A stretch of DNA of 64,000 nt from an uncultured Arachnia sp. (lineage in GTDB: Bacteria; Actinomycetota; Actinomycetes; Propionibacteriales; Propionibacteriaceae): NCBI GenBank assembly GCA_947493995.1, contig CANLTJ010000003.1, positions 217,298-281,297 of the forward strand, written 5' to 3'. The position numbers and the translations under genes were made by a program. This document shows, one piece after another, positions 17,395 to 27,793 of the stretch (position 1 is its first letter; each line of letters starts with the position of its first letter). Below the pieces are notes generated by a model. The model made no database searches. It had not been told where the DNA came from and saw only the letters and a program-made list of their open reading frames with translations.

Positions 17395-18765
17395 GTGAGC
17401 TACGACCTGTTCGGGAACCCGGATCCGACGCCTGCCACGGGCGTCCGACCGGTTGGGTCCCTGGGCGATGCGCGGCTGGAGGGGGCACCCCTTCCGGTGC
17501 GGATGCGGCCACGAACGCTGGAGGAGATCGTGGGCCAGCAGCACCTGCTGGCAGCCGGGGCCCCGCTCCGACGTCTCGTCTCCGGTCAGCCCATGAGCGT
17601 GTTCCTGTGGGGCCCACCCGGCGTGGGCAAGACGACGCTGGCCTCCATCGTCTCGCGGGCTTCCGGGGCACGGTTCGTCGAGATCTCGGCGGTGACGGCG
17701 GGTGTGAAGGAGCTGCGCTCGGAGCTGGACACGGCGCGCCGGGAACTCGAGCGAGGCACCTCCACCGTGTTGTTCATCGACGAGGTGCACCGCTTCAGCA
17801 AGACGCAACAGGACGTGCTGCTGCCAGCGGTGGAGAACCGCATCGTGACGCTCATCGCCGCAACGACGGAGAACCCTTCGTTCTCCGTCATCTCGCCCCT
17901 GCTGTCGCGATCCCTTCTCCTGCGGCTCAAACCCCTGACCTCCGACGACATCGGTGACCTCATCGATCGCGCCGTCATCGATGAGCGCGGCCTTGGGGGC
18001 GCCGTGGCACTGGCCGACAGCGCTCGCGACGACCTGATCCGCATGGCTCAGGGCGACGCCCGTCGTGCCCTGACTTTCCTGGAGGAAGCCGGCGCCGGAG
18101 CCGCTGCGCTGCAATCCGCGGAGATCACGCCCGAGATCGTGGCGCAGGCGGTGGATCGCGCCGCCGTGCGCTACGACAGGCAGGGAGACCAGCACTACGA
18201 CGTCATCAGCGCATTCATCAAGTCCATTCGCGGATCGGATGTCGACGCGTCGCTGCACTACCTCGCGCGGATGCTGGAAGCGGGGGAGGACCCCCGCTTC
18301 ATTGCGCGACGGCTCATGATTTCGGCCTCCGAGGACATCGGGATGGCATCCTCGACGGTGTTGCAGACCTGTGTCGCCGCGGCCCAGGCAGTCCAGCTGC
18401 TCGGTATGCCGGAGGCACGCCTGACGCTCGCCCACGCGACGGTGGCGGCTGCCGTCGCACCCAAGAGCAACGCCGCCTATCTCGCCATGGACGCGGCCAT
18501 TGCGGACGTCCGGGCGGGCAAGGGCGGTGACGTGCCAGCTCACCTGCGCGACGCCCACTATGCCGGCGCGCAGGCACACGGTCACGGGAAGGGTTACCGC
18601 TACCCCCACGATTTCCCCCACGCACTGGTGGTCCAGGAGTACCTTCCCGAAGATCTGCGGCACGCCCGGTACTATCTGCCCACCGAGAACGGTCAGGAGG
18701 CGGCGGTGAAACAGCGACTCGCGTGGGCCGCCGAACAGATGAGGCCACAGCCTCCTGTCGGATAG
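17395..18765 (+). CDS. rarA: Replication-associated recombination ATPase RarA (MgsA)
   Basis: RarA is an AAA+ ATPase related to clamp loaders that acts at stalled replication forks. The protein of 456 residues starts MSYDLFG, has [15 protein letters not shown], Walker [10 protein letters not shown], Walker [13 protein letters not shown], sensor TTENPSFSV, and the C-terminal MgsA tetramerisation region ending with [23 protein letters not shown] 17395 is chosen because homologues begin with this sequence and a TAGAGT box sits 13 bases ahead; ATG 17377 is in frame. The neighbours DUF948, DUF6167 and alaS downstream are the conserved actinobacterial order. Confidence 0.94.
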   Translation: MSYDLFGNPDPTPATGVRPVGSLGDARLEGAPLPVRMRPRTLEEIVGQQHLLAAGAPLRRLVSGQPMSVFLWGPPGVGKTTLASIVSRASGARFVEISAVTAGVKELRSELDTARRELERGTSTVLFIDEVHRFSKTQQDVLLPAVENRIVTLIAATTENPSFSVISPLLSRSLLLRLKPLTSDDIGDLIDRAVIDERGLGGAVALADSARDDLIRMAQGDARRALTFLEEAGAGAAALQSAEITPEIVAQAVDRAAVRYDRQGDQHYDVISAFIKSIRGSDVDASLHYLARMLEAGEDPRFIARRLMISASEDIGMASSTVLQTCVAAAQAVQLLGMPEARLTLAHATVAAAVAPKSNAAYLAMDAAIADVRAGKGGDVPAHLRDAHYAGAQAHGHGKGYRYPHDFPHALVVQEYLPEDLRHARYYLPTENGQEAAVKQRLAWAAEQMRPQPPVG

Positions 18766-18809
18766 AGTTGCGCCGAATCACCCTCGAACCCCTCCAAGGA
18801 GTACCCCGC

Positions 18810-19190
18810 ATGGATGTAACGCTCGGACAGGTGGCCGGCCTGGTGGCCGCCATAGCTCTCTGCGCGCTGGTGGCCTTCTGCGCCGTGCCGCTACTGAAGC
18901 TCGGGCGGGTGCTGGAGGAGATGAGGTTGACGGTGCGGGACGTCGGGCATAACTCGGTCCCCATTCTGCAGGAGCTGAGAGGCACCGTGGAGGCGACCAA
19001 CGACGAGATCGCCAAGATCAGCCTGGTGACCGAGGACGTGTCCAAGGTTTCCGGACATGCCACCGTGGTCAGCGAGAATGCCGCCCAGATGTCGCAGCTG
19101 TTCGCAGCCACTCTCGGCGGACCCATGGTCAGGACGGCCGCCTTCACCTATGGCGTGCGCAGTGCACTGAAGGGACGCAGGAAGAGATGA
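18810..19190 (+). CDS. DUF948 membrane-anchored protein
   Basis: A 126-residue protein with one N-terminal membrane helix (about 8-30, VAAIALCALVAFCAVPLL) and a following helical, coiled-coil-prone region with regularly spaced Leu/Val/Ile, matching DUF948 (YtxG/general stress-type) proteins. Function unknown. The ATG has AAGGAG ten bases upstream. Its stop overlaps the next gene by four bases, and the pair precede alaS as in other Actinomycetota. Confidence 0.8.
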   Translation: MDVTLGQVAGLVAAIALCALVAFCAVPLLKLGRVLEEMRLTVRDVGHNSVPILQELRGTVEATNDEIAKISLVTEDVSKVSGHATVVSENAAQMSQLFAATLGGPMVRTAAFTYGVRSALKGRRKR

Positions 19191-19414
19191 GCAGACTATT
19201 CTGGATGGTGCTGGGCGCTGCCCTTGCGACATACCTCGTCACACGTGGTCGGGCGCTGATGCGGCGGTTCACCCCGCAGGGGATCGCCCAGCAGGTGGAG
19301 CGTCGCGGCAACGAGGCAGCCGTCGGACTGGGCGACTTCTACGCCACCTTCAAGGCCGCCAGCCGGGCCCGTGAAGCAGAACTGCGGCGTGAGCTCGACA
19401 TCGAAACCACCTGA
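19187..19414 (+). CDS. DUF6167-like small membrane protein
   Basis: A 75-residue protein with one N-terminal membrane helix (MSRLFWMVLGAALATYLVTR) and a basic then amphipathic charged tail. Position between DUF948 and alaS and the overall pattern fit DUF6167 of Actinomycetota. Function unknown. It starts in an ATGA overlap with the DUF948 gene, so both are probably co-translated. Confidence 0.72.
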   Translation: MSRLFWMVLGAALATYLVTRGRALMRRFTPQGIAQQVERRGNEAAVGLGDFYATFKAASRAREAELRRELDIETT

Positions 19415-19448
19415 GCAACCTCCTAGACCCCGAGGGACACCCACAGAC

Positions 19449-22103
19449 ATGCAGACCTCCGACGTCCGGAGCCGTTTCATCGATTTCTTCGCCGCCCGCG
19501 ATCACGCGGTGGTGCCGAGCAGTTCCCTGTTGTACAACGATCCGACGCTGCTGTTCGTCAACGCCGGCATGGTGCCGTTAAAACCCTATTTCCTTGGCGA
19601 GGAGCCTGCCCCTTTCACGCGAGCCGTCTCGGTCCAGAAGTGCCTGCGCACTCTGGACATCGACGAAGTGGGGCTGACCACCCGCCACGGCACGTTCTTC
19701 CAGATGAACGGCAACTTCTCCTTCGGTGACTACTTCAAACAGGAGGCCATCGAGTACGCCTTCGAGCTGGTCACCGGCAGTGTCGCCGACGGCAACTGGG
19801 GTTTTGATACCGACAAGGTGTGGGTCACAGCGCTCCACGGTGACACCGAGACCATGGAGCTGTGGCGGAAGGTGGGGATTCCGCGCGAACGTATCCAGGA
19901 GCGTGGGCTCAAGGACAACTACTGGAACATGGGTGTGCCCGGCCCCGGCGGCCCCTGCTCCGAGATCTACATCGACCGTGGCCCGGCTTTCGGCCGCGAC
20001 GGCGGCCCCGAGGCCGACGAGGACCGGTTCCTTGAGATCTGGAACCTCGTGTTCCAGACCGAGGAACTCAGCGCTGTGCGCGCGAAGGACGACTTCGACG
20101 TGGCGAGACCCCTGGCCACCCGCAACATCGACACCGGCTCCGGGCTGGAACGCACCGCCCTGCTGCTCCAGGGCGTGAACAACCTCTACGAGATCGATGA
20201 GGTGTTCCCGGTCATCCAGCGCGCATCCGAACTCTCCGGCCGTCGTTACGGCGCCGACGCGGCCGACGATGTCCGGTTCCGTGTTGTCGCCGACCACGTG
20301 CGCAGCTCCCTGATGCTCATGACCGACGGCGTCACTCCCGGCAACGAGGCCCGGGGCTACGTCCTGCGCCGCCTCCTGCGGCGCAGCATCCGCGCCATGC
20401 GACTGCTGGGCGTGGGCGACGACGTGCTGGGCGAGCTGCTGCCGGTCAGCCGCGACGCCATGCGCGCTTCCTACCCCGAGATCGACGCGGCCTGGCCTCG
20501 CATCGTGGATGCGGCCACCACGGAAGAGGACTCCTTCCGCCGGACGCTCGCCTCCGGCACCGTCATCCTGGACACGGCAGCGAGCCGCGCCAAGGAGGCG
20601 GGGGAGACCTCACTGCCCGCGGAGCAGGCCTTCCAGCTGCACGACACCTACGGCTTCCCCATCGACCTGACCATGGAGATGGCCGCCGAGCAGGGCCTCG
20701 CCGTGGACCGCACACGATTCAACGAGCTGATGGCCGAACAGAAGGAGCGGGCACGCGCGGACGCCAGGTCCAAGAAGGGCGGCGGCGCGAGCACGGACGC
20801 CTACCGCCGGATCCGCGAAGCCGGAGAGGTGCCCTTCCTCGGCTACAACGACCTCGACATCGAGACCCACGTCACCGGCATCATCGCCGACGGCGCAGTC
20901 ACGGATCGGGCGGGTGACGGCGACGTCGTCGAAGTGGTGCTGGCCGAGACGCCCTTCTACGCCGAGGCCGGAGGCCAGGATGCCGACCGTGGCACCATCA
21001 CCGGCGACGGTTACTCGCTGGACATCCTTGACGTGCAGCGCCCGATCCCGGGGCTGGCGGTGCACCGCGTGCGGGTGCTCGGTGAAGTCGCCCACGGCGC
21101 GCATGCCCGCGCTGTCGTCGACGCAGAGGCACGGCGAGGTTCGTGCCAGGCACACACCGCCACCCACATCATCCACGCCGCGCTGCGTGAACTCGTCGGC
21201 CCGAGCGCCACCCAGGCCGGCTCGTACAACAAGCCCGGTTACATGCGCTTCGACTACTCCGCGCCGCACGGCATGTCGGCGGCCCTGCGTCAGGAGGTGG
21301 AGGAGCGCGCCAACGACGCCATTCGCGACTCCTTCGAGGTCACCTCAGCCACCATGAAGCTCGAGGACGCCATGGCGATGGGTGCCATGGCCATGTTCGG
21401 CGAGAAGTACCCGCCACTGGTGCGGATGGTGGAACTGGCGGGAGCGTGGTCGCGCGAGCTCTGTGGTGGGACGCACGTGCCCAACACAAGCCAGATCGGT
21501 GTACTCAATCTGCTGGGGGAGCAGTCCATCGGCTCAGGTGTGCGACGGGTCGAGGCGCTGGTGGCCGACGACGCCTTCCGGCGGTTCGCCGCCGAACGAT
21601 CCCTGGTGAACACCCTCACCGAGACATTGCGCGTGCAACCGGACCAGTTGGTGCCGCGCGTCGAGAAGCTGATCAGTCAACTGAAGGAGGCCGAGAAGCA
21701 ACTGGCCGCCATGCGGGCCGCCGAGCTGCGGGCCGACGCCAGCAGACTGGCGAGCCAGGCCACCGACGTGGCGGGCGTGCAGTTTCTCGGCGTCGAACTC
21801 GGCGGTGTGCCCGGTGGGGAACTTCGGACCATGGCCACCGATCTGCGTGACAGGCTGGGCAGTGCACCGGCCGTTGTGGCACTCATCGGCGGTGACAAGG
21901 GCAAGGCCGCGGCGGTCGTCGCCACCAACGAGGCAGCACGGGACCTGGGCATCAGGGCCGGCGCACTGATCGGCACGGGGGCCGCCGCCCTGGGTGGCCG
22001 GGGTGGGGGTCGCGACGACATGGCTCAGGGTGGCGGGACCATGCCGGAAGCAGCCCCTCAGGCCCTGGCCGCCATCGAGGCAGCGCTGGTTGATCGTGGG
22101 TGA
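19449..22103 (+). CDS. alaS: Alanyl-tRNA synthetase
   Basis: AlaRS charges tRNA-Ala and edits mischarged Ser/Gly. The 884-residue enzyme shows the catalytic domain (FVNAGMVPLKPYFLG, FFQMNGNFSFGDYFK), the editing domain zinc/active-site motifs HTATHIIHAAL and CGGTHVPNTSQIG, and the C-Ala domain ending in a Gly-rich GGRGGGRDDMAQGGG. ATG 19449 follows GAGGG; the frame is open further upstream but homologues start MQTSDVRSRF. ruvX overlaps its stop by eight bases. Confidence 0.96.
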   Translation: MQTSDVRSRFIDFFAARDHAVVPSSSLLYNDPTLLFVNAGMVPLKPYFLGEEPAPFTRAVSVQKCLRTLDIDEVGLTTRHGTFFQMNGNFSFGDYFKQEAIEYAFELVTGSVADGNWGFDTDKVWVTALHGDTETMELWRKVGIPRERIQERGLKDNYWNMGVPGPGGPCSEIYIDRGPAFGRDGGPEADEDRFLEIWNLVFQTEELSAVRAKDDFDVARPLATRNIDTGSGLERTALLLQGVNNLYEIDEVFPVIQRASELSGRRYGADAADDVRFRVVADHVRSSLMLMTDGVTPGNEARGYVLRRLLRRSIRAMRLLGVGDDVLGELLPVSRDAMRASYPEIDAAWPRIVDAATTEEDSFRRTLASGTVILDTAASRAKEAGETSLPAEQAFQLHDTYGFPIDLTMEMAAEQGLAVDRTRFNELMAEQKERARADARSKKGGGASTDAYRRIREAGEVPFLGYNDLDIETHVTGIIADGAVTDRAGDGDVVEVVLAETPFYAEAGGQDADRGTITGDGYSLDILDVQRPIPGLAVHRVRVLGEVAHGAHARAVVDAEARRGSCQAHTATHIIHAALRELVGPSATQAGSYNKPGYMRFDYSAPHGMSAALRQEVEERANDAIRDSFEVTSATMKLEDAMAMGAMAMFGEKYPPLVRMVELAGAWSRELCGGTHVPNTSQIGVLNLLGEQSIGSGVRRVEALVADDAFRRFAAERSLVNTLTETLRVQPDQLVPRVEKLISQLKEAEKQLAAMRAAELRADASRLASQATDVAGVQFLGVELGGVPGGELRTMATDLRDRLGSAPAVVALIGGDKGKAAAVVATNEAARDLGIRAGALIGTGAAALGGRGGGRDDMAQGGGTMPEAAPQALAAIEAALVDRG

Positions 22104-22569
22104 TCTTCCACCGGGAGGTCGCCTGGCCCTCGACTGGGGGAAGGTCCGCATCGGCGTGGCCGCCTCCAACCGCGGCACGACGCTCGCCTACCCCGTGACA
22201 ACGGTGCCGGCCGGCTCACGGGAACTGCAGCAGATTGCATCTGTGGTGGAAGAGTACGAGCCGGGAGCGATTTACGTCGGGCTCCCTCTGACGCTGCGGG
22301 GCGAAAGGAAGCAGGCAGCGGTATTCGCCACCGATAAGGCCACGAAGCTCGCGGCGCTGGTGTCACCTGTACCCGTGAGACTCATCGATGAACGGATGAG
22401 CACTGCGGCGGCATCTCGTACGCTGTCAGGAGCAGGACACCGGATCAAGCAACAGCGGCGCATCATCGACCAGGCAGCAGCCGTGGAAATCCTGGAGCGG
22501 GCCATAGAGTGGGAGACGCGCACATCGTCGCTGGCTGGTGAGTCCGTCGGAGAAGGAGAACAATCGTGA
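22096..22569 (+). CDS. ruvX: Holliday junction resolvase-like RuvX (YqgF)
   Basis: YqgF/RuvX is an RNase H-fold protein needed for 16S rRNA 5' end processing and proposed as a resolvase. The 157-residue protein has the N-terminal LALDWGKVRIGVA with the catalytic Asp, IYVGLPLTLRGE in the middle, and VRLIDERMSTAAA followed by IDQAAAVEIL near the end. GTG 22096 overlaps the alaS stop. The C-terminal extension of about 15 residues overlaps mltG by four bases (GTGA). Conserved order alaS-ruvX-mltG. Confidence 0.9.
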   Translation: MGDLPPGGRLALDWGKVRIGVAASNRGTTLAYPVTTVPAGSRELQQIASVVEEYEPGAIYVGLPLTLRGERKQAAVFATDKATKLAALVSPVPVRLIDERMSTAAASRTLSGAGHRIKQQRRIIDQAAAVEILERAIEWETRTSSLAGESVGEGEQS

Positions 22570-23693
22570 GTCCAGCGTTCGTCGACAATGACGGCAAGTT
22601 CAACTGGCGCAAGGTGGGGTATCACGCTCGCAGCGCCTTCGCCGTGCTGCTTTCGGTTGCCGTCCTGGCCGGTGGCGGCTACTTCGTCTTCCAGCAGGTG
22701 AGCCAGGCCTGGACGGCGTTCCGCACCGAGGACGACTTCGCTGGCGACGGCGTCAGCGAGATCACGGTCACGGTTCCACCCGGAGCGTCAGTGACACAGA
22801 TCGGAGATGTCCTCGTGGAAGCGGGCGTCATCAAATCCACGGGAACCTTCCGCAGTGTGGCGGCCAGGAATCCTGATGCGCAGAGCCTCCAGCCGGGCCG
22901 CTACACCCTCCTCACTGAGCTGCCGGCGGAGACGGCGCTGGAAATGATGCTGGATCCGGAGAACCGGTCGGTGATCACCGTGACCATTCCGGAGGGCTAC
23001 ACGCTCGGCCGACAGTGGACGAGGATTCAGACAGCGCTGGCGGAACAGGGAATCGAGATCACCCGCGACGAACTGGCGGCGGGAGTGGTACTGGAGGATC
23101 TGGGGCTTCCCGTTTGGTCGCGCGGGAAGGTTGAGGGCTTCATGTTCCCGGAGACCTACCAGGTGGCCGAGCCCGTCAATCCGCTGGCAATTTTCCAGAG
23201 CCAGGTGGACCAGTTCAAAACGGTCATCAGCGAGATCGGGTTCGTCGAAGGCGCTGAAGAGATAGGGATGGATCCCTACGACGTTCTGACGATTGCATCG
23301 ATCATCGAGCGTGAGGTCAACCAGGAGGAGTACAGGGACATGGTTGCCGCGGTGATCATGAACCGGTTGGCGCTGGGCATGCCGCTGCAGATGGACTCCA
23401 CCGTCCACTACGCGCTCCAGGACTTCGCCAAGGTGACGACCACTGCGGAGGATCGCGCCGTCGACTCGCCCTACAACACCTACAGGTACACCGGCCTGCC
23501 GCCGGGCGCCATCAGCAACCCCGGCGAGGCGGCGCTGGACGCTGCCTCCCACCCCGCCGACACCGACGCGCTTTTCTTCGTCACGGTCAACCTTGACACC
23601 GGTGAGACGCGCTTCGCTGCAACGGCGGACGAGCACAGTGCCAACGTTGCGGCCTTCCAGCAGTGGTGCCAAGCCAACACGGGCCGCTGTTGA
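22566..23693 (+). CDS. mltG: Endolytic murein transglycosylase MltG
   Basis: MltG cuts nascent glycan strands and is thought to set peptidoglycan chain length. The 375-residue protein has a cytoplasmic N-terminus, one membrane helix at about 24-44, a LysM-like domain (ITVTVPPGASVTQIGDVL), and the YceG catalytic domain with LTIASIIEREV, where the Glu is catalytic, then MPLQMDSTVHYAL and PYNTYRYTGLPPGAISNPG. The start is GTG 22566 overlapping ruvX. aroE begins at the last base of its stop. Confidence 0.93.
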   Translation: MSPAFVDNDGKFNWRKVGYHARSAFAVLLSVAVLAGGGYFVFQQVSQAWTAFRTEDDFAGDGVSEITVTVPPGASVTQIGDVLVEAGVIKSTGTFRSVAARNPDAQSLQPGRYTLLTELPAETALEMMLDPENRSVITVTIPEGYTLGRQWTRIQTALAEQGIEITRDELAAGVVLEDLGLPVWSRGKVEGFMFPETYQVAEPVNPLAIFQSQVDQFKTVISEIGFVEGAEEIGMDPYDVLTIASIIEREVNQEEYRDMVAAVIMNRLALGMPLQMDSTVHYALQDFAKVTTTAEDRAVDSPYNTYRYTGLPPGAISNPGEAALDAASHPADTDALFFVTVNLDTGETRFAATADEHSANVAAFQQWCQANTGRC

Positions 23694-24541
23694 TGCGGTG
23701 CGCGCTGATCGGTGACCCCGCCCAGCACTCACTGTCACCGGCCATCCATCGCGAGGGCTACCGCGGCAGCGGTCTCTCCTGGACCTATGACGCGATCACG
23801 GTGGCTCCCGAGGACGTGGAGACGTTCCTCTCCGATTGCCTCGCCGACGAGACGTGGGCCGGTCTGAGCGTGACAGCACCGCACAAGGAGTCCATCATGG
23901 CGTTCGGGGAGCCGGACCACGTCTCCCGACTCGTCGGCGCCGGCAACACGATCGTCTTCCACGACCGCACCACGGCCAACCCGCCCACGGTGCACAACAC
24001 GGATGTACCCGGCTTCGTCCGGGCCTGGCGCGCCAAGGAGCTGGGCGTTCCGCGGACCGCCGCGATCATCGGCAACGGGGCGACGGCACGCTCGCTCCTG
24101 GTGGCGCTCGCCGGGCTGCACGTGGCGCACGTCGCCATCCTCGCGCGCGACCCCGCCCGCGCCTCCAACGCCCAGAAACTGGGGATCGCACTCGGCATCG
24201 ACACGACCGTCCAGCCATTGGGATTCAACCTGGCGCCTCTGGATCTGGTGGCCAACACCATCCCGGCGGACGCCACGCAACCCCATGCGCAGTCCTGGGC
24301 CGATGCCGCGGCATGGATCTTCGACGCCGTCTACGATCCCTGGCCCACACCGCTCGCGGCTGCCGCCACGGACGACCACGTCGTGCTGTCCGGCTTGGAT
24401 CTCCTGGCCGGTCAGGCCGTCGACCAGTTCCATCTCCTCACCGGCAAGGCCATCACATTCGCCGACGCCCACGCGGCAGCGCTGGCCGAACTGAGCCGCC
24501 GGAGGAATGAACGGGACCACCCCACTTTGATGGAAGAATAG
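23693..24541 (+). CDS. aroE: Shikimate dehydrogenase
   Basis: AroE reduces 3-dehydroshikimate to shikimate with NADPH. The 282-residue protein has the substrate motif HSLSPAIH near the N-terminus and LSVTAPHKE with the catalytic Lys. The nucleotide-binding loop reads IGNGATARS rather than the common GAGGAAR, as in several actinobacterial AroE-like proteins, so cofactor preference is less certain. It begins TGATG with mltG and is followed after five bases by aroC. Confidence 0.9.
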   Translation: MRCALIGDPAQHSLSPAIHREGYRGSGLSWTYDAITVAPEDVETFLSDCLADETWAGLSVTAPHKESIMAFGEPDHVSRLVGAGNTIVFHDRTTANPPTVHNTDVPGFVRAWRAKELGVPRTAAIIGNGATARSLLVALAGLHVAHVAILARDPARASNAQKLGIALGIDTTVQPLGFNLAPLDLVANTIPADATQPHAQSWADAAAWIFDAVYDPWPTPLAAAATDDHVVLSGLDLLAGQAVDQFHLLTGKAITFADAHAAALAELSRRRNERDHPTLMEE

Positions 24542-24546
24542 CCTCC

Positions 24547-25743
24547 ATGCTCCGATACCTGACCGCCGGTGAATCGCACGGCCAAGCACTGATCGCGACC
24601 ATGGAGGGCATCCCGGCCCACGTCCGGGTCGGTATCGAGGAGATCGCCGCACAGCTGGCCCGACGCAGGCTCGGAGTGGGCCGTGGGGCGCGCATGAAGT
24701 TCGAGGCCGACGAGCTGACACTCCTGGCCGGATTCCGGCACGGCGAGACCATCGGCTCTCCCATCGCCATTCAGATCGGCAACACCGAATGGCCCAAGTG
24801 GGAACAGGTGATGGCCCCCGGCGAGGTGGATGAGGACGTGCTGGCCTCCTTGGCACGCAACGCCAAGCTGACCCGCCCCCGCCCCGGGCACGCTGACCTC
24901 GTCGGGATGCAGAAGTACGACTTCGACGAGGCCCGGCCCATCCTGGAGCGCGCCTCCGCGCGGGAGACCGCCGCCCGAGTGGCCCTGGGTGCTGTCGCTC
25001 GCGCCTTCCTGGAGCAGGCCCTCGGCATTTCGGTGCTGAGCCACGTCGTCGAGCTCGGGCCCGTCGCGGCCACCCGCCAGGATCTGCCCACACACGCCGA
25101 CCTCCCGGACATCGATGCCAACCCGGTGCGCTCCTTCGACAACGAGGCTTCCGGGCGCATGCTGGCCGAGGTGGAGGCGTGCAAGAAGGAGGGCGACACG
25201 ATGGGTGGCGTCGTGGAGGTCGTCGTCTGGGGCCTCCCGCCCGGTCTGGGCTCGCACAGCCAGGGTGATCGTCGCCTCGACGCCAGGCTCGCCGGCGCCC
25301 TCATGGGAATCCAGGCCATCAAGGGGGTCGAGATGGGTGACGGTTTCGATCTCGCACGTCAACGGGGCTCCGATGCCCATGACGAGATCATCGGCGACGG
25401 CGGCCGCATCGCACGTGTCACGGGTCACTCGGGCGGCACCGAGGGTGGCATGTCCACGGGTGAGGTGCTGCGAGTGCGGGCAGCCATGAAGCCCATCGCC
25501 ACCGTCCCGCGTGCGCTGCGCACCATCGACACCGCCACCGGCGAGGCAACAGCCGCTCACCACCAGCGCAGCGACGTCTGTGCCGTGCCGGCTGCTGGTG
25601 TGGTGGCTGAGGCCATGGTGGCTCTCGTCCTCGCCGAAGCCGTTCTGGAGAAGTTCGGCGGAGATTCGGTCTCGGAGACGCGACGCAATGTGGAGTCCTA
25701 CCTGGCACGCATCACGGAGCGCGGTCTGCAGGTGGGTACATGA
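24547..25743 (+). CDS. aroC: Chorismate synthase
   Basis: AroC converts 5-enolpyruvylshikimate 3-phosphate to chorismate using reduced FMN. The 398-residue protein starts [15 protein letters not shown] with the signature GESHG, and has [27 protein letters not shown] and [12 protein letters not shown], all conserved. Length is normal. It overlaps aroK by four bases (ATGA) within a tight aroE-aroC-aroK-aroB run. Confidence 0.96.
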   Translation: MLRYLTAGESHGQALIATMEGIPAHVRVGIEEIAAQLARRRLGVGRGARMKFEADELTLLAGFRHGETIGSPIAIQIGNTEWPKWEQVMAPGEVDEDVLASLARNAKLTRPRPGHADLVGMQKYDFDEARPILERASARETAARVALGAVARAFLEQALGISVLSHVVELGPVAATRQDLPTHADLPDIDANPVRSFDNEASGRMLAEVEACKKEGDTMGGVVEVVVWGLPPGLGSHSQGDRRLDARLAGALMGIQAIKGVEMGDGFDLARQRGSDAHDEIIGDGGRIARVTGHSGGTEGGMSTGEVLRVRAAMKPIATVPRALRTIDTATGEATAAHHQRSDVCAVPAAGVVAEAMVALVLAEAVLEKFGGDSVSETRRNVESYLARITERGLQVGT

Positions 25744-26240
25744 GCATCGTTCTGGTGGGGGCCCCGGGGGCGGGCAAGAGTTCCGTCGGCCGGTTGCTGG
25801 CCGCGAAACTGGACACCACATTCGTCGATGTCGACAACCGGATCGAGCAGGTTACCGGCAAACCCATCGCCGAGATCTTCGCGGACGAGGGCGAGGCCCA
25901 CTTCCGCGAACTCGAGGAAGCCGCGACCCTGGAACTGATCCAGGGTGCCGGCGTGGTCTCGCTGGGGGGCGGCGCAGTGATGAATCCCCGGATCCGGGAG
26001 GCGCTGCGCGGCCACGACGTGATCTGGCTCGAGGTCTCGATCTCCCAGGCCACCCGACGTGTCGGAATGAACAACGTTCGCCCCCTGCTGCTGGGCAATG
26101 TCCGCGGACGGCTCATCGAGCTGTTGCGCGAGCGCACACCTTTCTACGAGGAGGTGGCCACCACCCGCGTCATGTCGGACAATCGCCGCCCCTCGGAGGT
26201 GGCCGCTGAACTCGCAGAGGCACGGGGAGCCACGCAGTGA
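25740..26240 (+). CDS. aroK: Shikimate kinase
   Basis: AroK phosphorylates shikimate at O3. The 166-residue P-loop kinase has Walker [12 protein letters not shown] at about 7-17, the shikimate-binding Asp in [24 protein letters not shown], and the lid Arg region NVRPLL. ATG overlaps aroC; its stop overlaps aroB as GTGA. The frame is compact with no extra domain. Confidence 0.95.
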   Translation: MSIVLVGAPGAGKSSVGRLLAAKLDTTFVDVDNRIEQVTGKPIAEIFADEGEAHFRELEEAATLELIQGAGVVSLGGGAVMNPRIREALRGHDVIWLEVSISQATRRVGMNNVRPLLLGNVRGRLIELLRERTPFYEEVATTRVMSDNRRPSEVAAELAEARGATQ

Positions 26241-27319
26241 CCATCACCGTCGCATCACCCAGAGGGCCCTACGACGTCCGGATTGGCCGCCGGGTGCTCG
26301 ACGAGCTGCCGTCGGTGCTGCAGGGCGCCGATCGTGTCGCCATCATTTGCTCCGCCCCGCTACGGCACCTCGCTGAGCAGGTGGCCGGTGTCACGGACGG
26401 GCGCGCAGTCCTCATCGTCGACATCCCGGATGCGGAGGCAGGGAAGACCGTCAACGTGCTGGCGAGCTGCTGGGACGAGTTGGCGAATGCGGGCTTCACT
26501 CGCAACGACGTCGTCGTCGGCGTGGGGGGTGGAGCCGCCACCGACCTCGCTGGTTTCATTGCGGCCACCTGGCTGCGGGGCGTGGACTTCGTCAGCGTAC
26601 CCACCTCCGTCCTCGGAATGGTCGACGCGGCGGTGGGCGGCAAGACGGGGATCAATCTGGATGCTGGCAAGAATCTTGTGGGTGCCTTCCATGAGCCACG
26701 TGCCGTACTGGCGGACCTGTCCCTGCTGGACGAGCTGCCTGCGGCGGAGGTGGCATCCGGCATGGCCGAGGTTCTCAAGTGCGGTTTCATCGCCGACCCG
26801 GAGATCCTTTCCCTGATCAGCGAGGATCCCGCGGAGGCCACCGACACCCGCTCGGATCGTTTCGCTGAGCTCGTGGAGCGAGCGATTGCCGTCAAGGCCA
26901 CCGTCGTGGCCGGGGATCTCACCGAGCGCACGTCCACGGGCGCTCAGGTGGGTCGCGAGGCACTCAACTACGGCCACACGCTGGGACACGCCGTCGAGGC
27001 CCGGGAAAACTACCGGATGCGTCACGGCCAGGCCATCAGCATCGGGATGGTGTGGATGGCCGAGGTGTCGAAGCAACTCGTGGGGCTCGACGACGGCGTC
27101 GCCGCCCAGCACCGGGAACTCCTCGATCGCCTCGGGCTGCCGACACGCTACGACCCGGATGCATGGTCACACCTGCGCAAGCTGATGAGCCTGGACAAGA
27201 AGGCGCGCGGAGCCACCCTCCGACTCGTCGGGCTTGCGGGGCTTGGGAGCCCCACCATTATTGACGACCCCGACAACCAGGTGCTGGAAGCCGCCTACCG
27301 TGCGGCAGTCGCGCACTGA
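26237..27319 (+). CDS. aroB: 3-dehydroquinate synthase
   Basis: AroB cyclises DAHP to 3-dehydroquinate, using NAD+ and a divalent metal. The 360-residue protein shows VGVGGGAATDLAGFIAATW, VPTSVLGMVDAAVGGKTGIN, EVLKCGFI and the metal-binding His in NYGHTLGHAVE and HGQAISIGM. The start is GTG 26237. It is the last gene of the aro run and is followed by a strong hairpin. No aroQ or aroA is present in the window. Confidence 0.95.
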   Translation: MTITVASPRGPYDVRIGRRVLDELPSVLQGADRVAIICSAPLRHLAEQVAGVTDGRAVLIVDIPDAEAGKTVNVLASCWDELANAGFTRNDVVVGVGGGAATDLAGFIAATWLRGVDFVSVPTSVLGMVDAAVGGKTGINLDAGKNLVGAFHEPRAVLADLSLLDELPAAEVASGMAEVLKCGFIADPEILSLISEDPAEATDTRSDRFAELVERAIAVKATVVAGDLTERTSTGAQVGREALNYGHTLGHAVEARENYRMRHGQAISIGMVWMAEVSKQLVGLDDGVAAQHRELLDRLGLPTRYDPDAWSHLRKLMSLDKKARGATLRLVGLAGLGSPTIIDDPDNQVLEAAYRAAVAH

Positions 27320-27345
27320 GACGCAAAGAACCGGGATACGACAAG

Positions 27346-27379
27346 AAGGAGCCGGAACCCCATAGGGTCCCGGCTCCTT
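27346..27379. terminator. Strong hairpin terminator between aroB and CsbD gene
   Basis: AAGGAGCCGG (27346-27355) pairs with CCGGCTCCTT (27370-27379); four further pairs with one mismatch close a CATA loop. It sits 26 bases after aroB and 27 before the CsbD stop, so it can serve both strands. Confidence 0.8.
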
Positions 27380-27406
27380 GTTTGCCGTGGTCAGATGACC
27401 GAGGAC

Positions 27407-27613
27407 TCAGTGCTTGTGATCGTCAGTGGCGTCGTTGAAAGCGCCTGCGGCGGAATCCTTGACGTCTTCCGCGCCCTGCTTCACGTTGGCCTTGCCCTGG
27501 TCCATCTTGCCCTCGGCCTCGAGGGATTCGTTGTCCGATGCCTTGCCGAAGCCTTCCTTGGCCTTGCCAACGGCTTCCTCGGCGGCATTCGATATCTTGT
27601 CGCCCAAACCCAT
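27407..27613 (-). CDS. CsbD-family stress protein
   Basis: A 68-residue, Ala/Asp/Lys-rich hydrophilic protein with the CsbD pattern: MGLGDKISNAAEEAVGKAKE and EGKMDQGKANVKQGAEDVKD. CsbD proteins are general-stress proteins of unknown mechanism. The ATG at 27613 has AAGGAG eight bases ahead on the minus strand. It sits alone, divergent from efp. Confidence 0.85.
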   Translation of the reverse strand: MGLGDKISNAAEEAVGKAKEGFGKASDNESLEAEGKMDQGKANVKQGAEDVKDSAAGAFNDATDDHKH

Positions 27614-27793
27614 ACGGTCTCCTTCGTCTCGGCGGCCCTCACAGCCGCGTTGTGCCCAACCTACAGCCTGGCGGGGTGACTGTGCAGTCAGCTGCTCGAA
27701 AATAATTTCGCTACCGATGGGCTGAGTGGGTAAACTCACCCCTCGGCCCACCCGAGGCCACCCATCCGAGACGGGCCGAAAGGGATGATGACT